A stretch of DNA of 64,000 bases from Massilia sp. ST3. Lineage in GTDB: Bacteria; Pseudomonadota; Gammaproteobacteria; Burkholderiales; Burkholderiaceae_D. Under the pieces are notes generated by a model. That model was not told the DNA's origin, searched no databases, and saw only the letters and a list, made by a program, of their open reading frames with translations. Position numbers and translations under genes: made by a program. Shown here one piece after another: positions 9,611-18,762 of the stretch (position 1 is its first letter; each line of letters begins with the position of its first letter). The stretch spans positions 1-64,000 of the forward strand of contig NZ_JAGPWC010000011.1 in the NCBI RefSeq assembly GCF_018119405.1, written 5' to 3'.

Positions 9611-10099
9611 GTGACGATTTTCGATTATCTTGTCCTGTTCGTACTGGTGTCGTCCGTTGTCATCAGCACCCTGCGCGGGCTGGTCAAGGAAATCCTGTCG
9701 CTGCTGGGCTGGATCGTCGCCTTCGTGGTGGCGAACGCCTACGGGGCCAAGCTGGCGCCCATGCTGCCGGAACTGATTCCGGGCGAGACGGCGCGCCTGA
9801 TCCTGGCCTTCATCGTCCTGTTCCTGGGCGTGCGCATCTTGATGGGCCTGCTGTCGCTGGCGATCGGGGCCCTGGTGGAAGCCACCGGCCTGAGCCTTGC
9901 GGACCGTGGCCTGGGAGGATTATTCGGCTTGGCGCGCGGCATTGTAATCGTGCTTGCCGCCGTCATATTGTGTGGGATGACGGCCATTCCCCAACAGCCT
10001 TTCTGGAGAGACGCGCTGCTGTCGCCCATGGCGGAAACCGGCGCGCGCACCGTCAGGCCCTTCCTGCCCGCTGCGCTGGCGCAGCACGTCAGATACTGA
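9611..10099 (+). CDS. cvpA: CvpA family membrane protein
   Basis: Inner-membrane protein of the CvpA family, known as needed for colicin V production in E. coli and for envelope stress tolerance elsewhere. 162 residues with about four hydrophobic segments. GTG start. The N-terminus TIFDYLVLFVLVSSVVISTLRG is typical (quoted parts: DYLVLFVLV and RGLVKEI). Its place directly before purF, as in E. coli, supports the call. Confidence 0.93.
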   Translation: MTIFDYLVLFVLVSSVVISTLRGLVKEILSLLGWIVAFVVANAYGAKLAPMLPELIPGETARLILAFIVLFLGVRILMGLLSLAIGALVEATGLSLADRGLGGLFGLARGIVIVLAAVILCGMTAIPQQPFWRDALLSPMAETGARTVRPFLPAALAQHVRY

Positions 10100-10152
10100 A
10101 CCAAGTTTTGAACTTTTTAGCAATCAAGCAGTCCAGTTTTTAGGAGCGCACC

Positions 10153-11676
10153 ATGTGTGGCATCGTCGGCGTCGTCTCGCACTCTCCCGTCAACCAGCTT
10201 CTGTATGACGCATTGCTGCTGCTGCAGCACCGCGGCCAGGATGCGGCGGGGATCGCGACCAATCACAGCAGCATGTTTTCGATGTTCAAGGCCAACGGCC
10301 TGGTACGCGACGTGTTCCGTACCCGGAACATGCGTTCGCTGCAAGGTAACACCGGTATCGGCCACTGCCGCTACCCGACCGCGGGCTCGTCGAGCGAGGA
10401 AGAGGCGCAGCCGTTCTACGTTAATGCGCCCTTCGGCATCACCCTCGCGCACAACGGCAACCTGACCAACCAGGCCCAGCTCAAGGAAGAGCTGTTCCGC
10501 AACGACCGCCGCCACATCAACACCGACTCCGATTCGGAAGTGCTGCTCAACGTGCTGGCCCACGAGATCCATGAGGCGGCCGACGGCTTCACCCTGAGCC
10601 CGGACGCCGTGTTCACGGCCGTCGCCGCCGTGCACCGCCGCGTCAAGGGCGCCTACGCCGTGGTGGCGCAGATCGCCGGCCATGGCATGCTGGCTTTCCG
10701 CGACCCCTTCGGCATCCGCCCGCTGTGCATCGGCGTGAACGAGACCGAGCAGGGCAAGGAATACCTGGTGGCCAGCGAATCGGTGGCCCTGGAAGGCCTG
10801 GGCTTCCGCTTCGTGCGCGACATCGCGCCGGGCGAGGCGGTCTTCATCTCGGACGACGGCGCCCTGCACGAGCGCCAGTGCGCCGAGAACCCGTCGCTGA
10901 ACCCCTGCGCCTTCGAATTCGTCTACCTGGCGCGTCCCGACTCCGTGATCGACGGCGCCTCGGTCTACGCCACCCGCCTGCGCATGGGCGAATACCTGGC
11001 CGACAAGATCCGCAAGGAGATCCCGGTCGACGAGATCGACGTCGTGATGCCGATCCCGGATTCCTCGCGTCCGGCCGCGATCCAGCTGGCCCTCAAGCTG
11101 GGCGTGGAATACCGCGAAGGCTTCATCAAGAACCGCTACATCGGCCGTACTTTCATCATGCCGGGCCAGGGCATGCGCCGCAAATCGGTGCGCCAGAAGC
11201 TCAACGCGATCAGCTCCGAGTTTAAGGACAAGAACGTGCTGCTGGTCGACGATTCGATCGTGCGCGGCACCACCAGCCGCGAGATCGTGCAGATGGCGCG
11301 CGAAGCGGGCGCCCGCAAGGTCTTCTTCGCCTCGGCCGCGCCGCCGGTGCTGTACCCGAACGTGTACGGCATCGACATGCCGACCCGCGACGAGCTGATC
11401 GCCCACGGCCGCACCGTCGAAGAAGTCTGCAAGGAGATCACCGCCGACCGCGTGGTCTACCAGGACGTCGATGCGCTCAAGCGCGCGATCTCGGACGTCA
11501 ACCCGGCGCTGAAGAACTTCGAGGCCTCGTGCTTCGACGGCGTGTACGTGACCGGCGACGTGACCCCGGAATACCTGGACAAGCTGGAATCGGCGCGCCA
11601 CAACCCGACCAAGGCCACGGTCGAGGACCCGGTGCGCACCCAGCTCAACCTGAATCCGCCGGTCGCCGCCGAGTAA
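10153..11676 (+). CDS. purF: Amidophosphoribosyltransferase PurF
   Basis: First committed enzyme of purine synthesis: it makes phosphoribosylamine from PRPP and glutamine. 507 residues. The catalytic cysteine is Cys2, exposed after Met removal (MCGIVGVV). The glutaminase domain includes HRGQDAAGI and AHNGNLTN; the phosphoribosyltransferase domain has the PRPP loop [16 protein letters not shown] at about residues 363-378. A TAGGAGCG Shine-Dalgarno precedes the ATG. The 53-nt upstream spacer is AT-rich. The PLP enzyme follows after 7 nt. Confidence 0.97.
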   Translation: MCGIVGVVSHSPVNQLLYDALLLLQHRGQDAAGIATNHSSMFSMFKANGLVRDVFRTRNMRSLQGNTGIGHCRYPTAGSSSEEEAQPFYVNAPFGITLAHNGNLTNQAQLKEELFRNDRRHINTDSDSEVLLNVLAHEIHEAADGFTLSPDAVFTAVAAVHRRVKGAYAVVAQIAGHGMLAFRDPFGIRPLCIGVNETEQGKEYLVASESVALEGLGFRFVRDIAPGEAVFISDDGALHERQCAENPSLNPCAFEFVYLARPDSVIDGASVYATRLRMGEYLADKIRKEIPVDEIDVVMPIPDSSRPAAIQLALKLGVEYREGFIKNRYIGRTFIMPGQGMRRKSVRQKLNAISSEFKDKNVLLVDDSIVRGTTSREIVQMAREAGARKVFFASAAPPVLYPNVYGIDMPTRDELIAHGRTVEEVCKEITADRVVYQDVDALKRAISDVNPALKNFEASCFDGVYVTGDVTPEYLDKLESARHNPTKATVEDPVRTQLNLNPPVAAE

Positions 11677-11683
11677 GTCAGCC

Positions 11684-12925
11684 ATGACCGAGTCCAACAA
11701 GTACGGCTTCACCACCACGATCCTGCACAACGATCGCCGCAAGGCGATCGAGCAGGGCTCGCTGCACAAGCCGGTGCACACCTCGGTGGCCTTCGGCTAC
11801 GGCGATGCGCGCCAGCTGGCCTCGGTCTTCCAGGGCAAGGAGCCGGGCTTCCGCTACGGCCGCCAGGGCAACCCGACCGTCGGCGCGCTCGAGGACAAGA
11901 TCACGAAGATGGAGGACGGGTTCGCGTCCCTGTGCTTCGCCACCGGCATGGGCGCCATCGGCGCGCTGTTCCAGGCGCTGCTCAAGGCGGGCGACCACAT
12001 CGTCTCCTCGTCCTTCCTGTTCGGGAACACCAACAGCCTGTGGCAGACGGTGGCGGGACAGGGCGTTGACGTCGCGTTTGTCGACGCGACCGACGCCGCC
12101 AATGTCGAAGCGGCGCTCACGCCGGACACCCGCCTGGTGTTCGTCGAGACCATCGCCAACCCGCGCACGCAAGTGGCGGACCTGGCGCGCATCGGCCAGC
12201 TGTGCCGCGAGCGCGGCATCCTCTACGTGGTCGACAACACCATGACCACGCCCTGGCTGTTCCGTCCGAAGGCGGTCGGCGCCGGCCTGGTGGTCAATTC
12301 GCTGACCAAGTCGATCGGGGGGCACGGCATCGCGCTGGGCGGCGCCCTGACCGACACCGGCCTGTTCGACTGGAGCGCCTACCCGAACATCGCCCAGAAC
12401 TTCCGCAAGCAGCCGCCGCAGGCGCAGGGCATGGCCCAGCTGCGCGCGAAGGCCCTGCGCGACTTCGGCGCGGCGCTCGGTCCGGAAGCGGCCCACCACA
12501 TCGCCGTCGGCGCGGAGACCCTGGCGCTGCGCATGGAGCGCACCAGCGCGAATGCGCTGGCGCTGGCGCAGATGCTCGAGGCCGACGAGCGCGTGTCGGC
12601 GGTCCACTACCCGGGCCTGGCTTCGCATCCGCAGAACGGCATCGTCAAGGAACTGTTCCGCTCGGGCGGTTCGCTGCTGTCCTTCGAGCTGAAGGAAGGC
12701 ATCGACTGCTTCGACTACCTGAACCGCCTCAAGCTCGGCATCCCGGCCAGCAACCTGGGCGACACCCGCACCCTGGTGATCCCGGTGGCGCATACCATCT
12801 TCTTCGAGATGGGCGCGGAGCGGCGAGCCAGCATGGGCATCGCGGAGTCCCTGATCCGCGTCTCGGTGGGCATCGAGGATACCGATGACCTGCTGGCGGA
12901 CTTCCGCCAGGCGCTGAGCGCCTAG
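11684..12925 (+). CDS. Cystathionine gamma-synthase family PLP enzyme (Cys/Met metabolism)
   Basis: Fold-type I PLP enzyme of the Cys/Met metabolism family, 413 residues. Seen: GxRYGRQGNPTV near the N-terminus, the FATGMGAI substrate/PLP region, VVDNTMTTPW, and the PLP lysine in NSLTKSIGGHG at about residue 210. In pseudomonads and many Burkholderiales the gene after purF is metZ, O-succinylhomoserine sulfhydrylase. The N-terminus here (TTTILHNDRRKAIEQGS) is closer to a separate cystathionine gamma-synthase-like clade, so the substrate (O-acyl-homoserine with sulfide or cysteine, or another gamma-elimination substrate) is left open. Ends the purF transcription unit at a clear terminator. Confidence 0.88.
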   Translation: MTESNKYGFTTTILHNDRRKAIEQGSLHKPVHTSVAFGYGDARQLASVFQGKEPGFRYGRQGNPTVGALEDKITKMEDGFASLCFATGMGAIGALFQALLKAGDHIVSSSFLFGNTNSLWQTVAGQGVDVAFVDATDAANVEAALTPDTRLVFVETIANPRTQVADLARIGQLCRERGILYVVDNTMTTPWLFRPKAVGAGLVVNSLTKSIGGHGIALGGALTDTGLFDWSAYPNIAQNFRKQPPQAQGMAQLRAKALRDFGAALGPEAAHHIAVGAETLALRMERTSANALALAQMLEADERVSAVHYPGLASHPQNGIVKELFRSGGSLLSFELKEGIDCFDYLNRLKLGIPASNLGDTRTLVIPVAHTIFFEMGAERRASMGIAESLIRVSVGIEDTDDLLADFRQALSA

Positions 12926-12932
12926 CGTCAAT

Positions 12933-12964
12933 ACGGCCGGCTGCGATGCCGGCCGTTTTTGTTT
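12933..12964 (+). terminator. Rho-independent terminator after the purF operon
   Basis: 8-bp stem ACGGCCGG / CCGGCCGT (12933-12940 and 12949-12956) with an 8-nt loop, followed by TTTTTGTTT. It lies 8 nt after the stop of the PLP enzyme gene. Confidence 0.88.
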
Positions 12965-13031
12965 CAGCGGTTGAGCAGGGCGGGCGAATGCCGCTATCAT
13001 GGGGATTCGATTCGCCACTTCTTCGCCACCC

Positions 13032-13769
13032 ATGAAACGTTCCCTGTCCGTTCTCGCCCTTTCCCTCCTGCTGTCCACCGCTGCTGTCGCAGGCCCGCTC
13101 GACGACGCCCACGCCGCCTTCGCCAAGAAGGATTACGCGACGGCGCTCAAGCTGTACACCAAGCTGGCCGACGCAGGCAACCCGGAAGCGCAGCAGCACC
13201 TGGCGCAGATGTACTGGTATGGCGAAGCGGGGCAGGTGGACGAGGCCAAGGCCGAGGCGCTGTTCCGCAAGTCGGCCGCCAAGGGCAACAAGGTGGCGGC
13301 GGCCTCGCTCGACGTCATGAAGCAGCGCGTGGAACGCCGCGCGGACATCGATTACTGGGTCAAGGGTTACGACGGTTCGGAACTGAAGTCCGGCGAATTC
13401 GCCTGCAAGGCGCCGCGCATTCCCAGCATGTCGAAGATCAACGACGAGATCGACCGCGTCAGCGGGGCGGTGACCACCTGGCAGAACTGCTACAACAAGT
13501 TCGTCACGAACCTGAACGAGTCCTCACCGCTGACCAAGAAGATCCCGGCGGATATCGCCAAGCTGATGAGCAAGCAGGAGACCGAGGCGGCCCAGGCTCA
13601 CCTTGAGCGCGTGCGCGAGAACCTGGCGGAAGAGGCGAAGGTAAGTTCCAAGCTGATCCTCGCGGATTTCGCCGCCTGGCGCGCGGCGACGGAGGCGTAT
13701 GTGGCGGAGCACAATGCGATGATCAAGAATAATGCGGGGGATGGGTCGATCAAGTCGAAGGTGAAGTGA
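13032..13769 (+). CDS. Secreted protein with Sel1-like repeat
   Basis: 245-residue exported protein of unknown function. The ATG at 13032 gives a clean signal peptide (MKRSLSVLALSLLLSTAAVA, predicted cut after AVA-G); the open frame extends upstream to 12999 without a better start. Residues about 25-105 hold Sel1/TPR-like helices (AGNPEAQQHLAQMYWYGEAG). The rest is helical and charged, with two cysteines near residues 133 and 154 that could pair in the periplasm. It is preceded by the purF-operon terminator, so it must have its own promoter. Sel1 repeats usually mediate protein contacts; no enzyme motif is visible. Confidence 0.8.
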   Translation: MKRSLSVLALSLLLSTAAVAGPLDDAHAAFAKKDYATALKLYTKLADAGNPEAQQHLAQMYWYGEAGQVDEAKAEALFRKSAAKGNKVAAASLDVMKQRVERRADIDYWVKGYDGSELKSGEFACKAPRIPSMSKINDEIDRVSGAVTTWQNCYNKFVTNLNESSPLTKKIPADIAKLMSKQETEAAQAHLERVRENLAEEAKVSSKLILADFAAWRAATEAYVAEHNAMIKNNAGDGSIKSKVK

Positions 13770-13791
13770 GTGTGATTGGCTGATCGGGCGA

Positions 13792-13936
13792 ACTTGTGTC
13801 CCCGCCTTCGGGGGGATGACGTTGATTGAAAATGCCGATCCAATCAACGATGTAACTTCGGCCACGCACCTATGCACGTCATACGCGCCACCGGCGCCTA
13901 TGACTCCCCGCGAAGGCGGGGACCCAAGTGCGTAGC
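13792..13936. repeat. Inverted pair of GTCCCCGCC-type extragenic palindromes
   Basis: Two copies facing each other: 13792-13823 (ACTTGTGTCCCCGCC, then GGGGGGATGACGTT) and 13900-13936 (GACTCCCCGCGAAGGCGGGG, then ACCCAAGTGCGTAGC). Each copy is itself a C/G palindrome. The same element recurs as another inverted pair at 14726-14840, on the other side of lexA. This is the widespread proteobacterial REP-like repeat; no gene is visible between 13770 and 13952. Confidence 0.8.
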
Positions 13937-13952
13937 GTAGAGACAGCGCAGC

Positions 13953-14585
13953 TTAGTGCCAGCTACGCATCAACCCCACCGCCAGCCCTTCCAGCGCAAA
14001 CTCGTCACCCGGTTCCACCCGGATCACCTTGAAGTCCGGATTCTCCGGCAGCAGCTCGACGGTATTGCCCGTCTTGCGGTAGCGCTTGACGGTCACTTCC
14101 TCGCCGAGGCGCGCCACCACGATCTGTCCGTTCTTGGCGCTGTCGATCTTCTTCACCGCCAAAAAGTCACCATCGCAGATGCCCGCGTCGCGCATCGACC
14201 AGCCCTTGACCTTCAACAGGAAGTCCGGGCGCGCCGAGAACATGGCGGCGTCGACGCTATAGGTGGCTTCCACGTGTTCCTGCGCCAGGATGGGCGAACC
14301 GGCGGCAACGCGGCCGACCAGGGGCAGGGACATCATCAGGGCCGGCGGCGGCATCGGGATCTGCTCGACGCTGGCGCCGACCAGGCGGATGCCGCGCGAG
14401 GTGCCCGGCGAAATCTCGATCGCGCCCTTGCGCGCCAGGGCCTGCAGGTGCTCCTCGGCCGCATTGGCCGACCGGAAGCCCAGTTCGGCCGCGATTTCGG
14501 CGCGTGTCGGCGGGAAGCCGGTGTTTTCGATCGCTTCCTTGATCAGGTTGAGGATCTGTTCTTGCCTTGCAGTGAGCTTGATCAT
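13953..14585 (-). CDS. lexA: SOS repressor LexA
   Basis: Transcriptional repressor of the SOS regulon that cleaves itself when RecA filaments form. 210 residues; ATG at 14585 gives [12 protein letters not shown], typical of LexA, so the upstream open extension to 14885 is rejected. N-terminal winged helix ([20 protein letters not shown]). The self-cleavage site is Ala-Gly in [10 protein letters not shown]; the catalytic serine is in [11 protein letters not shown], and the lysine in [10 protein letters not shown]. An SOS box lies 33 nt upstream, so it is autoregulated. REP-like palindromes flank it on both sides. Confidence 0.97.
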   Translation of the reverse strand: MIKLTARQEQILNLIKEAIENTGFPPTRAEIAAELGFRSANAAEEHLQALARKGAIEISPGTSRGIRLVGASVEQIPMPPPALMMSLPLVGRVAAGSPILAQEHVEATYSVDAAMFSARPDFLLKVKGWSMRDAGICDGDFLAVKKIDSAKNGQIVVARLGEEVTVKRYRKTGNTVELLPENPDFKVIRVEPGDEFALEGLAVGLMRSWH

Positions 14586-14617
14586 GGATGTGGTACGGCA
14601 ATGGTTATAGGAGCAGA

Positions 14618-14633
14618 CTGTATTTTTGTACAG
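14618..14633 (-). promoter_or_regulatory. SOS box (LexA operator) of lexA
   Basis: CTGT-N8-ACAG, the canonical E. coli-type SOS box; on the + strand it reads CTGTATTTTTGTACAG, and flanking A and T extend the palindrome to 18 nt. It lies 33 nt upstream of the lexA ATG, consistent with autorepression. Confidence 0.9.
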
Positions 14634-14725
14634 TATTCTGGTATGCGCAAGGGGAAACGCGCGAAAAGTGTAAAAAAATTGTGCAGCGCGGGGTGGGGAG
14701 GGGTGATTCTCGTGGTTTGCACGCC

Positions 14726-14840
14726 AACTTGGGTCCCCGCCGGCGCGGGGATGACGTTCTGAAGTTGCAGGCCACAACATCTTCTGCGATCCGCACCATC
14801 TGAACGTCGTCCCCGCGCAGGCGGGGACCCAAGTCCGTAG
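14726..14840. repeat. Second inverted pair of GTCCCCGCC-type palindromes
   Basis: Copies at 14726-14760 (ACTTGGGTCCCCGCC, then GCGGGGATGACGTTCT) and 14803-14840 (ACGTCGTCCCCGCGCAGGCG, then GGGACCCAAGTCCGTAG) in opposite orientation. They match the pair at 13792-13936, so lexA is bracketed by two such pairs. The 411-base stretch 14586-14996 holds this pair, the SOS box and the rpsF promoter, but no gene. Confidence 0.82.
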
Positions 14841-14916
14841 CAAACCGCCAACATCCCCCGAGCGTAGCGAGTCCCTGGACCCCACATACCATTTCCCATC
14901 CCCCCACTTTTCAGGC

Positions 14917-14922
14917 TATAAT
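14917..14922 (+). promoter_or_regulatory. -10 element of the rpsF operon promoter
   Basis: Perfect TATAAT 75 nt upstream of the rpsF ATG, leaving room for an mRNA leader of about 70 nt. No good -35 is visible at the right distance. A CAAGGAG Shine-Dalgarno lies just before the gene at 14984-14990. Confidence 0.55.
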
Positions 14923-14996
14923 CGAAGGCTTTCCCTTCCCACACTCGTCTTGACGCCGAGGTGGGCATTTGTTTAAACGTCCTCAAGGAGTGTTGC

Positions 14997-15383
14997 ATGC
15001 GTCATTATGAAATCGTTTTTATCGTCCACCCGGACCAGAGCGAGCAAGTCCCGGCGATGATCGAGCGTTACAAGACCACGGTGACCAGCCGCGGCGGTAA
15101 CATCCATCGCGTGGAAGACTGGGGCCGTCGCCAGATGGCTTACCAGATCCAGAAGCTGCCGAAGGCACACTACATCTGCATGAACATCGAATGCGACAAC
15201 GAGACCCTGGTCGAGCTGGAAACCGCATTCAAATTCAATGATGCCGTCCTGCGTCATCTGACCGTTAAGATGAAGAAGGCCGAAACCGCACCGTCGCCGA
15301 TGATGAAATCGGTCCAGCGCGAAGACGCAGCCAAGAGCCACCGCGCAGAAGCAGCAGCCGCTGCCCCGGCCGCAGCTGCTTAA
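14997..15383 (+). CDS. rpsF: 30S ribosomal protein S6
   Basis: S6 of the small-subunit platform, which binds S18. The ATG at 14997 follows CAAGGAG and gives the family start [18 protein letters not shown]. 128 residues. The core is conserved ([14 protein letters not shown]), and the C-terminus ends in an Ala-rich tail as in other betaproteobacteria. First gene of rpsF-priB-rpsR-rplI. The open frame extends 36 nt further upstream, but without a start supported by a ribosome site. Confidence 0.97.
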   Translation: MRHYEIVFIVHPDQSEQVPAMIERYKTTVTSRGGNIHRVEDWGRRQMAYQIQKLPKAHYICMNIECDNETLVELETAFKFNDAVLRHLTVKMKKAETAPSPMMKSVQREDAAKSHRAEAAAAAPAAAA

Positions 15384-15416
15384 GTTTTTCTCCAGGAATT
15401 TGTTTGATCGGTAGTA

Positions 15417-15707
15417 GTGAACCAGCTCGAGCTCGAAGCGACCATCGCCGAGCGTGATGTCCTGCGCTACACCCCGGCCGGCGTACCCATCGTGTCCGCC
15501 ATCCTGATGCACAGCGGGCAGCAGGAAGAAGCCGGAGTCGCCAGGCTCGTCGAGTTCGAAATCCCCGCCTTCGCCGCGGGTGAGATTTCAGGCAGGTTCG
15601 GCAGCGCGGAACTCGGCGCCAGCTACCGTTTCACCGGATTCCTTGCAAAGAAAAACCGCAACAGCAAAGCCCTGGTGTTTCACATCATTGATTTTCAAGC
15701 CGCATAA
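15417..15707 (+). CDS. priB: Primosomal replication protein N PriB
   Basis: Single-stranded-DNA-binding OB-fold protein that helps PriA restart stalled forks. 96 residues, GTG start. N-terminal NQLELEATIAERDVLRYTPAG and C-terminal GFLAKKNRNSKALVFHI are family-typical. It lies between the S6 and S18 genes as in E. coli and other beta/gammaproteobacteria. Confidence 0.95.
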   Translation: MNQLELEATIAERDVLRYTPAGVPIVSAILMHSGQQEEAGVARLVEFEIPAFAAGEISGRFGSAELGASYRFTGFLAKKNRNSKALVFHIIDFQAA

Positions 15708-15737
15708 GCGGCACTAGATAGATACAGGAGCCTCAAA

Positions 15738-16028
15738 ATGGCATTCGGTAAAAAGTTCGACAAAAACAAAGCTAAAGAAAAACTCAAGCGCAAGCAGCAG
15801 AACCCGCTGTTCAAGCGCAAGAAGTTCTGCCGCTTCACCGCCGCCGGCGTGGAACAGGTGGACTACAAGGACGTCGACACCCTGAAGGACTTCGTCCAGG
15901 AAAACGGCAAGATCATGCCGGCACGCCTGACCGGCACCAAGGCGCACTACCAGCGCCAGGTTGACACCGCCATCAAGCGCGCCCGTTACCTCGCGCTGCT
16001 GCCGTACACCGACCTGCACAACGCCTAA
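15738..16028 (+). CDS. rpsR: 30S ribosomal protein S18
   Basis: Small-subunit protein that pairs with S6. 96 residues including a basic N-terminal extension ([15 protein letters not shown]). Conserved core [13 protein letters not shown] and [28 protein letters not shown] Shine-Dalgarno. Third gene of the operon. Confidence 0.97.
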   Translation: MAFGKKFDKNKAKEKLKRKQQNPLFKRKKFCRFTAAGVEQVDYKDVDTLKDFVQENGKIMPARLTGTKAHYQRQVDTAIKRARYLALLPYTDLHNA

Positions 16029-16066
16029 TCGTCGGCCACGACAGTCAAAAGATCCTGGAGAAAAAT

Positions 16067-16519
16067 ATGCAAGTCATTCTGTTGGAAAAAGTTGTTAACG
16101 TCGGCAACCTGGGCGACGTGGTGAAAGTCAAGGACGGTTACGCACGTAACTTCCTGATCCCGCAAAAAATGGCGCGCCGCGCTACCCAGTCGGCTGTGGC
16201 CGAGTTCGAAGCCAAGCGCGCCGAACTGGAAAAAGCTGCTGCTGAAAAGCTGGCTGCTGCCCAGGCGCAAGGCGACAAGCTGAGCGGCATGACCGTCACC
16301 ATCGCCCAGAAAGCCGGCGTGGACGGCCGTCTGTTCGGTTCGGTCACCAACTTCGACATCGCCGAAGCCCTGAGCAAGCAAGGCTTCCCGGTCGAGAAGT
16401 CGCAGGTTCGCCTGCCGACCGGCCCGCTGAAGACCACTGGCGAGTTCCCGATTGCCGTCGCGCTGCACACCGACGTCGTCTCGGAAATCACCATCGCCGT
16501 CGTCGGCGAAGCTGCCTGA
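16067..16519 (+). CDS. rplI: 50S ribosomal protein L9
   Basis: Two-domain large-subunit protein: N-terminal domain [19 protein letters not shown], long connecting helix, and C-terminal domain with [16 protein letters not shown]. 150 residues, normal. A GGAG lies 10 nt before the ATG. Last gene of the ribosomal operon, followed by a strong terminator. Confidence 0.97.
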   Translation: MQVILLEKVVNVGNLGDVVKVKDGYARNFLIPQKMARRATQSAVAEFEAKRAELEKAAAEKLAAAQAQGDKLSGMTVTIAQKAGVDGRLFGSVTNFDIAEALSKQGFPVEKSQVRLPTGPLKTTGEFPIAVALHTDVVSEITIAVVGEAA

Positions 16520-16561
16520 TCAGCCGCATCGGCAACAGCCTAAGCTGTTGTTGTATAAAAG

Positions 16562-16590
16562 AAAAAAGCCGGGTTCGCCCGGCTTTTTTT
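16562..16590 (+). terminator. Rho-independent terminator after rplI
   Basis: Stem AGCCGGG / CCCGGCT (16567-16573, 16578-16584) closed by a stable TTCG tetraloop, with A6 before and T7 after, so it may work in both directions. It separates the ribosomal operon from dnaB. Confidence 0.93.
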
Positions 16591-16635
16591 ATTGGCAAGT
16601 TTCACCAATTATTTCAGCCGTGTGACCGGAGCAGG

Positions 16636-16641
16636 TATAAT
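16636..16641 (+). promoter_or_regulatory. -10 element just before (and overlapping a possible start of) dnaB
   Basis: Perfect TATAAT. Its last two bases overlap an in-frame ATG at 16640. If this -10 is used, transcription begins around 16648, which would make the dnaB mRNA leaderless or nearly so from the ATG at 16649. A weak TTTCAG lies 18 nt upstream as -35. Confidence 0.5.
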
Positions 16642-16648
16642 GCCCGCC

Positions 16649-18037
16649 ATGAACGCCGCCCCCGCCGATCCGCAAATCGAATCCCTGCGCATCCCGCCGC
16701 ACTCCATCGAAGCAGAACAGTCCGTCATCGGCGGCCTGCTGCGCGATAACGCGGCCTGGGACCGGATCGCCGACTTCATGCACGCGGACGATTTCTACCG
16801 CTACGACCACCGGATCATCTTCGAACAGATGGTCCGCCTGATCAATTCGGGTAAGCCGGCCGACGTCATTACCGTCTACGAAGCCTGCAACCAGCTCGGC
16901 AAGGCCGAGGAGGTGGGCGGCCTGCAATACCTGAACGCGATGGCGCAGAACACGCCGTCCGCCGCCAACATCCGCCGCTATGCCGAGATCGTGCGCGACC
17001 GCGGCATCCTGCGCAAGCTCATCACCGTCGCGGACGAGATTTCCGGCAATGCGTTCAACCCGCAGGGCAAGGAAGTCAAGCAGATGCTGGACGAGGCCGA
17101 GTCCAAGATCTTCGCCATCGCCGAGCAGGGCGCCCGCGGCGCCCAGGGCTGGACCGCCGTGCAGCCGCTGCTGACCCAGGTGGTCGAGCGCATCGACGAA
17201 CTGTATTCGCGCGAGAACCAGGGCGAGATCACCGGCGTGCCGACCGGCTTCATCGACCTCGACCGCATGACCTCGGGCCTGCAGCCGGGCGACCTGGTCA
17301 TCGTCGCCGGCCGTCCGTCGATGGGCAAGACCGCGTTCTCGGTCAATATCGGCGAGAACGTCGCGATCGAAGCCGGCTTGCCGGTGGCCGTGTTCTCGAT
17401 GGAGATGGGCGGCGCCCAGCTGGCCATGCGTATGCTCGGTTCGGTCGGCCAGCTCGACCAGCACCGCCTGCGTACCGGCCGCCTGAACGACGAGGACTGG
17501 CCGCGCCTGACGCACGCCATCCAGAAGATGAACGACGCCCAGCTCTACATCGACGAGACGCCGGCGCTGAACCCGATCGAGATGCGCGCCCGCGCGCGCC
17601 GCCTGGCCCGTCAATGTGGCAAGCTGGGCCTGATCATCGTCGACTACCTGCAGCTGATGCAGGGCAGCCAGCCGGGCGACAACCGGGCTTCCGAGATCTC
17701 CGAGATCTCGCGTTCGCTCAAGGGCCTGGCCAAGGAACTGCATTGCCCGGTCATCGCCCTGTCCCAGCTGAACCGCTCGCTGGAACAGCGCCCGAACAAG
17801 CGTCCCGTCATGTCCGACCTGCGCGAATCCGGCGCTATCGAGCAGGATGCGGACGTGATCATCTTCCTGTATCGCGACGAGGTCTACAACCCGGACTCGC
17901 CCGACAAAGGAACCGCCGAGATCATCATCGGCAAGCAGCGTAACGGTCCTATCGGCGCGATTCGCCTGACCTGGATCGGCCAGTACACCAAGTTTGGCAA
18001 TTACAGCGGTAACCTCGCCATTTACCAGGGCGACTAA
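16649..18037 (+). CDS. dnaB: Replicative DNA helicase DnaB
   Basis: Hexameric 5'-3' helicase at the replication fork. 462 residues from the ATG at 16649. N-terminal primase-binding domain (PPHSIEAEQSVIGGLL), linker, and RecA-like domain with Walker A GRPSMGKTAFS at about residues 220-230, plus DYLQLM and the arginine-finger region LRESGAIEQDADVI. An ATG three codons earlier (16640) is possible, but it lies within a TATAAT. No inteins. No Shine-Dalgarno is seen before either start. Confidence 0.96.
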   Translation: MNAAPADPQIESLRIPPHSIEAEQSVIGGLLRDNAAWDRIADFMHADDFYRYDHRIIFEQMVRLINSGKPADVITVYEACNQLGKAEEVGGLQYLNAMAQNTPSAANIRRYAEIVRDRGILRKLITVADEISGNAFNPQGKEVKQMLDEAESKIFAIAEQGARGAQGWTAVQPLLTQVVERIDELYSRENQGEITGVPTGFIDLDRMTSGLQPGDLVIVAGRPSMGKTAFSVNIGENVAIEAGLPVAVFSMEMGGAQLAMRMLGSVGQLDQHRLRTGRLNDEDWPRLTHAIQKMNDAQLYIDETPALNPIEMRARARRLARQCGKLGLIIVDYLQLMQGSQPGDNRASEISEISRSLKGLAKELHCPVIALSQLNRSLEQRPNKRPVMSDLRESGAIEQDADVIIFLYRDEVYNPDSPDKGTAEIIIGKQRNGPIGAIRLTWIGQYTKFGNYSGNLAIYQGD

Positions 18038-18111
18038 ACCGTCGAACCTTTGCCGCTGCCGATCCGGTGCAGCGGTTTCGAAGTCCCAAGAGATTCACAA
18101 CGGAGAACAAT

Positions 18112-18738
18112 ATGTTTGGACGCCTCATGCCCACGGAGGGCAAGTTTTTCGATCTTTTCAACCAGCACGCCGCGCTGTGCGTAAAGGGTGCGCAAGAAAT
18201 GGTTGGCCTGATGACCAACTTCGACGACCTGGAAACCCGCACCCACGCCGTGGAAAGCATCGAGAAACAGGCTGACAAGATCACCTACGCCTGCGTCGAC
18301 CTGCTGCACAAGACCTTCATCACCCCGCTCGACCGCGACGACATCCACAAGCTGATCACCCGCATGGACGACATCCTCGACATGATGGAAGACGCGGCCC
18401 AGACCATTTCGCTGTACGACCTGCACGCCGTGACCCCGGAAGCCAAGCGCCTGGCCGAACTGTGCCTGTCGTGCTGCCTGAAGGTCCAGGAGGCCGTCGG
18501 CCTGCTGCACGACATGGGCAATGCCCAGAAGATCGTCGCCATCTGCGAAGAGATCGACCGCTTCGAGTCGGACGCCGACCACGTGATGCGCGCCGCCATG
18601 TCCAAGCTGTTCCGCGACGAACCGGACGTGCGCAACCTGATCAAGATGAAAGCCATCTACGAGATCCTCGAGACGGTCACCGACCGCTGCGAAGACGTCG
18701 CCAACATCATCGAAGGCATCATCGTCGAGAACGCATAA
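18112..18738 (+). CDS. DUF47 (PhoU-like) protein paired with the phosphate transporter
   Basis: All-helical PhoU-like protein of the DUF47 / TIGR00153 family, 208 residues. It usually sits beside a PiT transporter and is thought to modulate it. The ATG at 18112 follows CGGAGAAC and gives MFGRLMPTEGKFFDLFNQHA, the family N-terminus. Acidic motifs that could bind metal are visible (RMDDILDMMEDAAQ and EEIDRFESDADHV). It lies 24 nt upstream of pit, so the two are probably co-transcribed. Confidence 0.93.
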   Translation: MFGRLMPTEGKFFDLFNQHAALCVKGAQEMVGLMTNFDDLETRTHAVESIEKQADKITYACVDLLHKTFITPLDRDDIHKLITRMDDILDMMEDAAQTISLYDLHAVTPEAKRLAELCLSCCLKVQEAVGLLHDMGNAQKIVAICEEIDRFESDADHVMRAAMSKLFRDEPDVRNLIKMKAIYEILETVTDRCEDVANIIEGIIVENA

Positions 18739-18762
18739 CGCGGCCACAGAACAAGAATAACT

